Shown here: positions 62,498 to 64,000 of the stretch, piece after piece
How the letters are laid out: the number at the start of each line of letters is the position of its first letter
How positions within the stretch are numbered: the stretch's first letter is position 1
From: Syngnathus acus
Lineage: Eukaryota; Chordata; Actinopteri; Syngnathiformes; Syngnathidae
DNA: 64,000 nucleotides
Reading direction: 5' to 3'
Assembly (NCBI RefSeq): GCF_901709675.1
Contig: NC_051106.1
Location: forward strand, 1,338,001 to 1,402,000
Notes under the pieces: generated by a model
Told to the model about the DNA's origin: nothing
Database searches by the model: none
The model's input: the letters and a program-made list of their open reading frames with translations, nothing else
Position numbers and translations under genes: made by a program

Positions 62498-63250
62498 TGT
62501 ATGTAAATGATTTCTTGCATGTGAGAGCTGTTCTCAATATTTTGATTCACTAAATGAGAGGATTTTTTTTCTTTGACTTGACCTTCAAACTTGACCTTTT
62601 GGCATCTTCGTATGCACTTAGTGTCGCGTTGTTGTCTTTGCAAAAGCCTGGATGCTGCCGCCTTTTCTTTGCCATTTGGATGACACATGCGTCCCAAGAC
62701 CCTCCGCAGCAGCAAACGTGTTGTTTGGTTCCGGCGGGAGTTGAAAGAGCTTCCATCTCTGCTTTCGCTAACGCCGCCGCGGGAATGTCAGCGTGTTAGC
62801 ACACGCCTGGATGAACGCTACGCTAGTTATGGAAGTGAATTACTTTGAAAGCTTCACTTGATCGGCAAATGTGGATTTTGCCGTTGTTTTCGGTTGTGCC
62901 GTGTTCCGTCCTATTTTTGCTCGGTAAACAAACACAGCTAGCGATTTTATGCTTTTAGGCATATCTGGAATTCATTTGAAATGGCACCAGGACAACACGG
63001 AATATCAGAGTAGCACAAAAAAAATAAACTGCAAATTTGGAGGCCATTGAACAGATTGAGCACACACTTCATGAGGGAGGGCTGCATGACTATGGCCAAA
63101 ATAATACTCTTTTCTCATCACTATTTTTCGTTTCATGTTGGCAAAATCTGTATTGTTATTGCACTACCCCGCAATCAGGTTAATTGAGGGAAAACTGGGA
63201 TAAATATTCAATAAGTGTTTTCCACAAAATAATGAAAAAAATATATTTTC

Positions 63251-63316
<66 letters not shown>

Positions 63317-64000
63317 AAAAAAAAAGTAATTGGGTGAATAGCAGACGCGTCACTCTTTAATCATAGTCAGGAAGGATGCAAACAGTTAAGTGTGTGTGCA
63401 TGTGCGTGTTGGTCTTGCCGTTTTCAGTAGCTGCAGGCTCCAGCAGGGGTCAGTGTGCGCGTGTGCATGCTGCGTGTCCTCTAGAGAGTTGATGATGACG
63501 ATTTTTGAAGATCATGTTAACCACTAGCATGTGTTGTCAAGTTTGTCTTTGTTGACGTGGAAGTAGATTGTAAAAGCAAGACGACACGCTTCCTCGATGT
63601 GTGCGCATGCTTGCTTCTGTACTATAGGAGGTCAAAGGTTACGCGTGTGGCCAGGAAGTCACAAAAAACACAGCAGGCGTCCACAAACTAACAGTTCCAA
63701 ACTTCATAACCTGAAGAATGAAAATCAACTAGGCAATGAAATTTGAGGAATTCCTTTTTTTAGGGTGGCAAATGTGTTGTGTTGTGTACTTGTGTTGTTT
63801 TGTGTTGTGTTATTGTGTGTGCTTTTGGAACGATTTAATGGATTCTTTTAATGACATTTGTATTGATGTGATGCTTTGTCTTGAAATGATTGAATGGATT
63901 GTTTTGAAATTTGCAATCCAATTTAATCCGCGAGAACATGATGATATTTCCATTGTTATTTTACGATTAATATTCATCGTGATCCGTACACACACGCGCG
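62498..64000. other. Intergenic or intronic tail of window
   Basis: No exon supported. It contains an A-run, (TA)n and a second A-run (63251-63325), and GTGTT-rich low complexity at 63775-63815. Confidence 0.4.
63251..63325. repeat. Poly-A / (AT)n / poly-A tract
   Basis: About 27 A, then about 12 AT units, then about 15 A. Confidence 0.95.

Overview
The window is animal nuclear DNA from a ray-finned fish. It has intron-rich genes with GT-AG boundaries, vertebrate gene families, and many CA/GT microsatellites. It also carries L2/CR1-type LINE fragments, tRNA-derived SINE pieces and two copies of a dispersed repeat that begins with CCATCCATCCATTTTC. The intron sizes and this repeat complement suggest a percomorph, possibly a pipefish or seahorse relative. 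The species guess is inference only.

Layout. (1) 1-16107, + strand: fgfr3 (FGF receptor 3), missing only its 5' end. It runs from the Ig1 exon to the stop codon and includes both alternative exons IIIb and IIIc; a 3'UTR follows. (2) 16.8-29.0 kb: a long gene-poor stretch with a CT-rich tract, a tRNA-like SINE piece, a MITE with TA target-site duplication, low-complexity blocks and one copy of the dispersed repeat. (3) 29813-31859, +: a two-exon FoxI forkhead gene (foxi1-like), preceded by a promoter block present twice. (4) 32-43 kb: mostly intergenic, with LINE and SINE fragments and a perfect hairpin. At 40.7-41.8 kb on the minus strand there is a possible unrecognised five-exon gene for a protein of about 74 residues. 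(5) 43580-44912, +: cfd (complement factor D), five exons. (6) 46960-45132, -: a GIMAP-family GTPase gene, tail to tail with cfd, with a degenerate AIG1 domain, a coiled coil and an intact AIG1 domain. (7) 57565-53149, -: ky (kyphoscoliosis peptidase), seven exons including a noncoding first exon, with a TATA box and a MEF2-like site. (8) 58.6-60.1 kb, -: a 5'-truncated LINE with a long open reverse transcriptase. (9) 61190-61229, +: a possible first coding exon of a further gene. A hAT-type MITE with a perfect 8-bp target duplication follows at 61968-62489.

The genes do not form one pathway. fgfr3 and foxi1 are developmental regulators, cfd and the GIMAP gene are immune-related neighbours, and ky is a muscle gene. 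A recurring oddity is single-base indels inside otherwise well-conserved coding exons: three exons of fgfr3 and one of the GIMAP gene. They look like consensus errors in the assembly, but one set keeps the frame open while erasing the kinase DFG motif, so it should be resolved before any functional conclusion is drawn.
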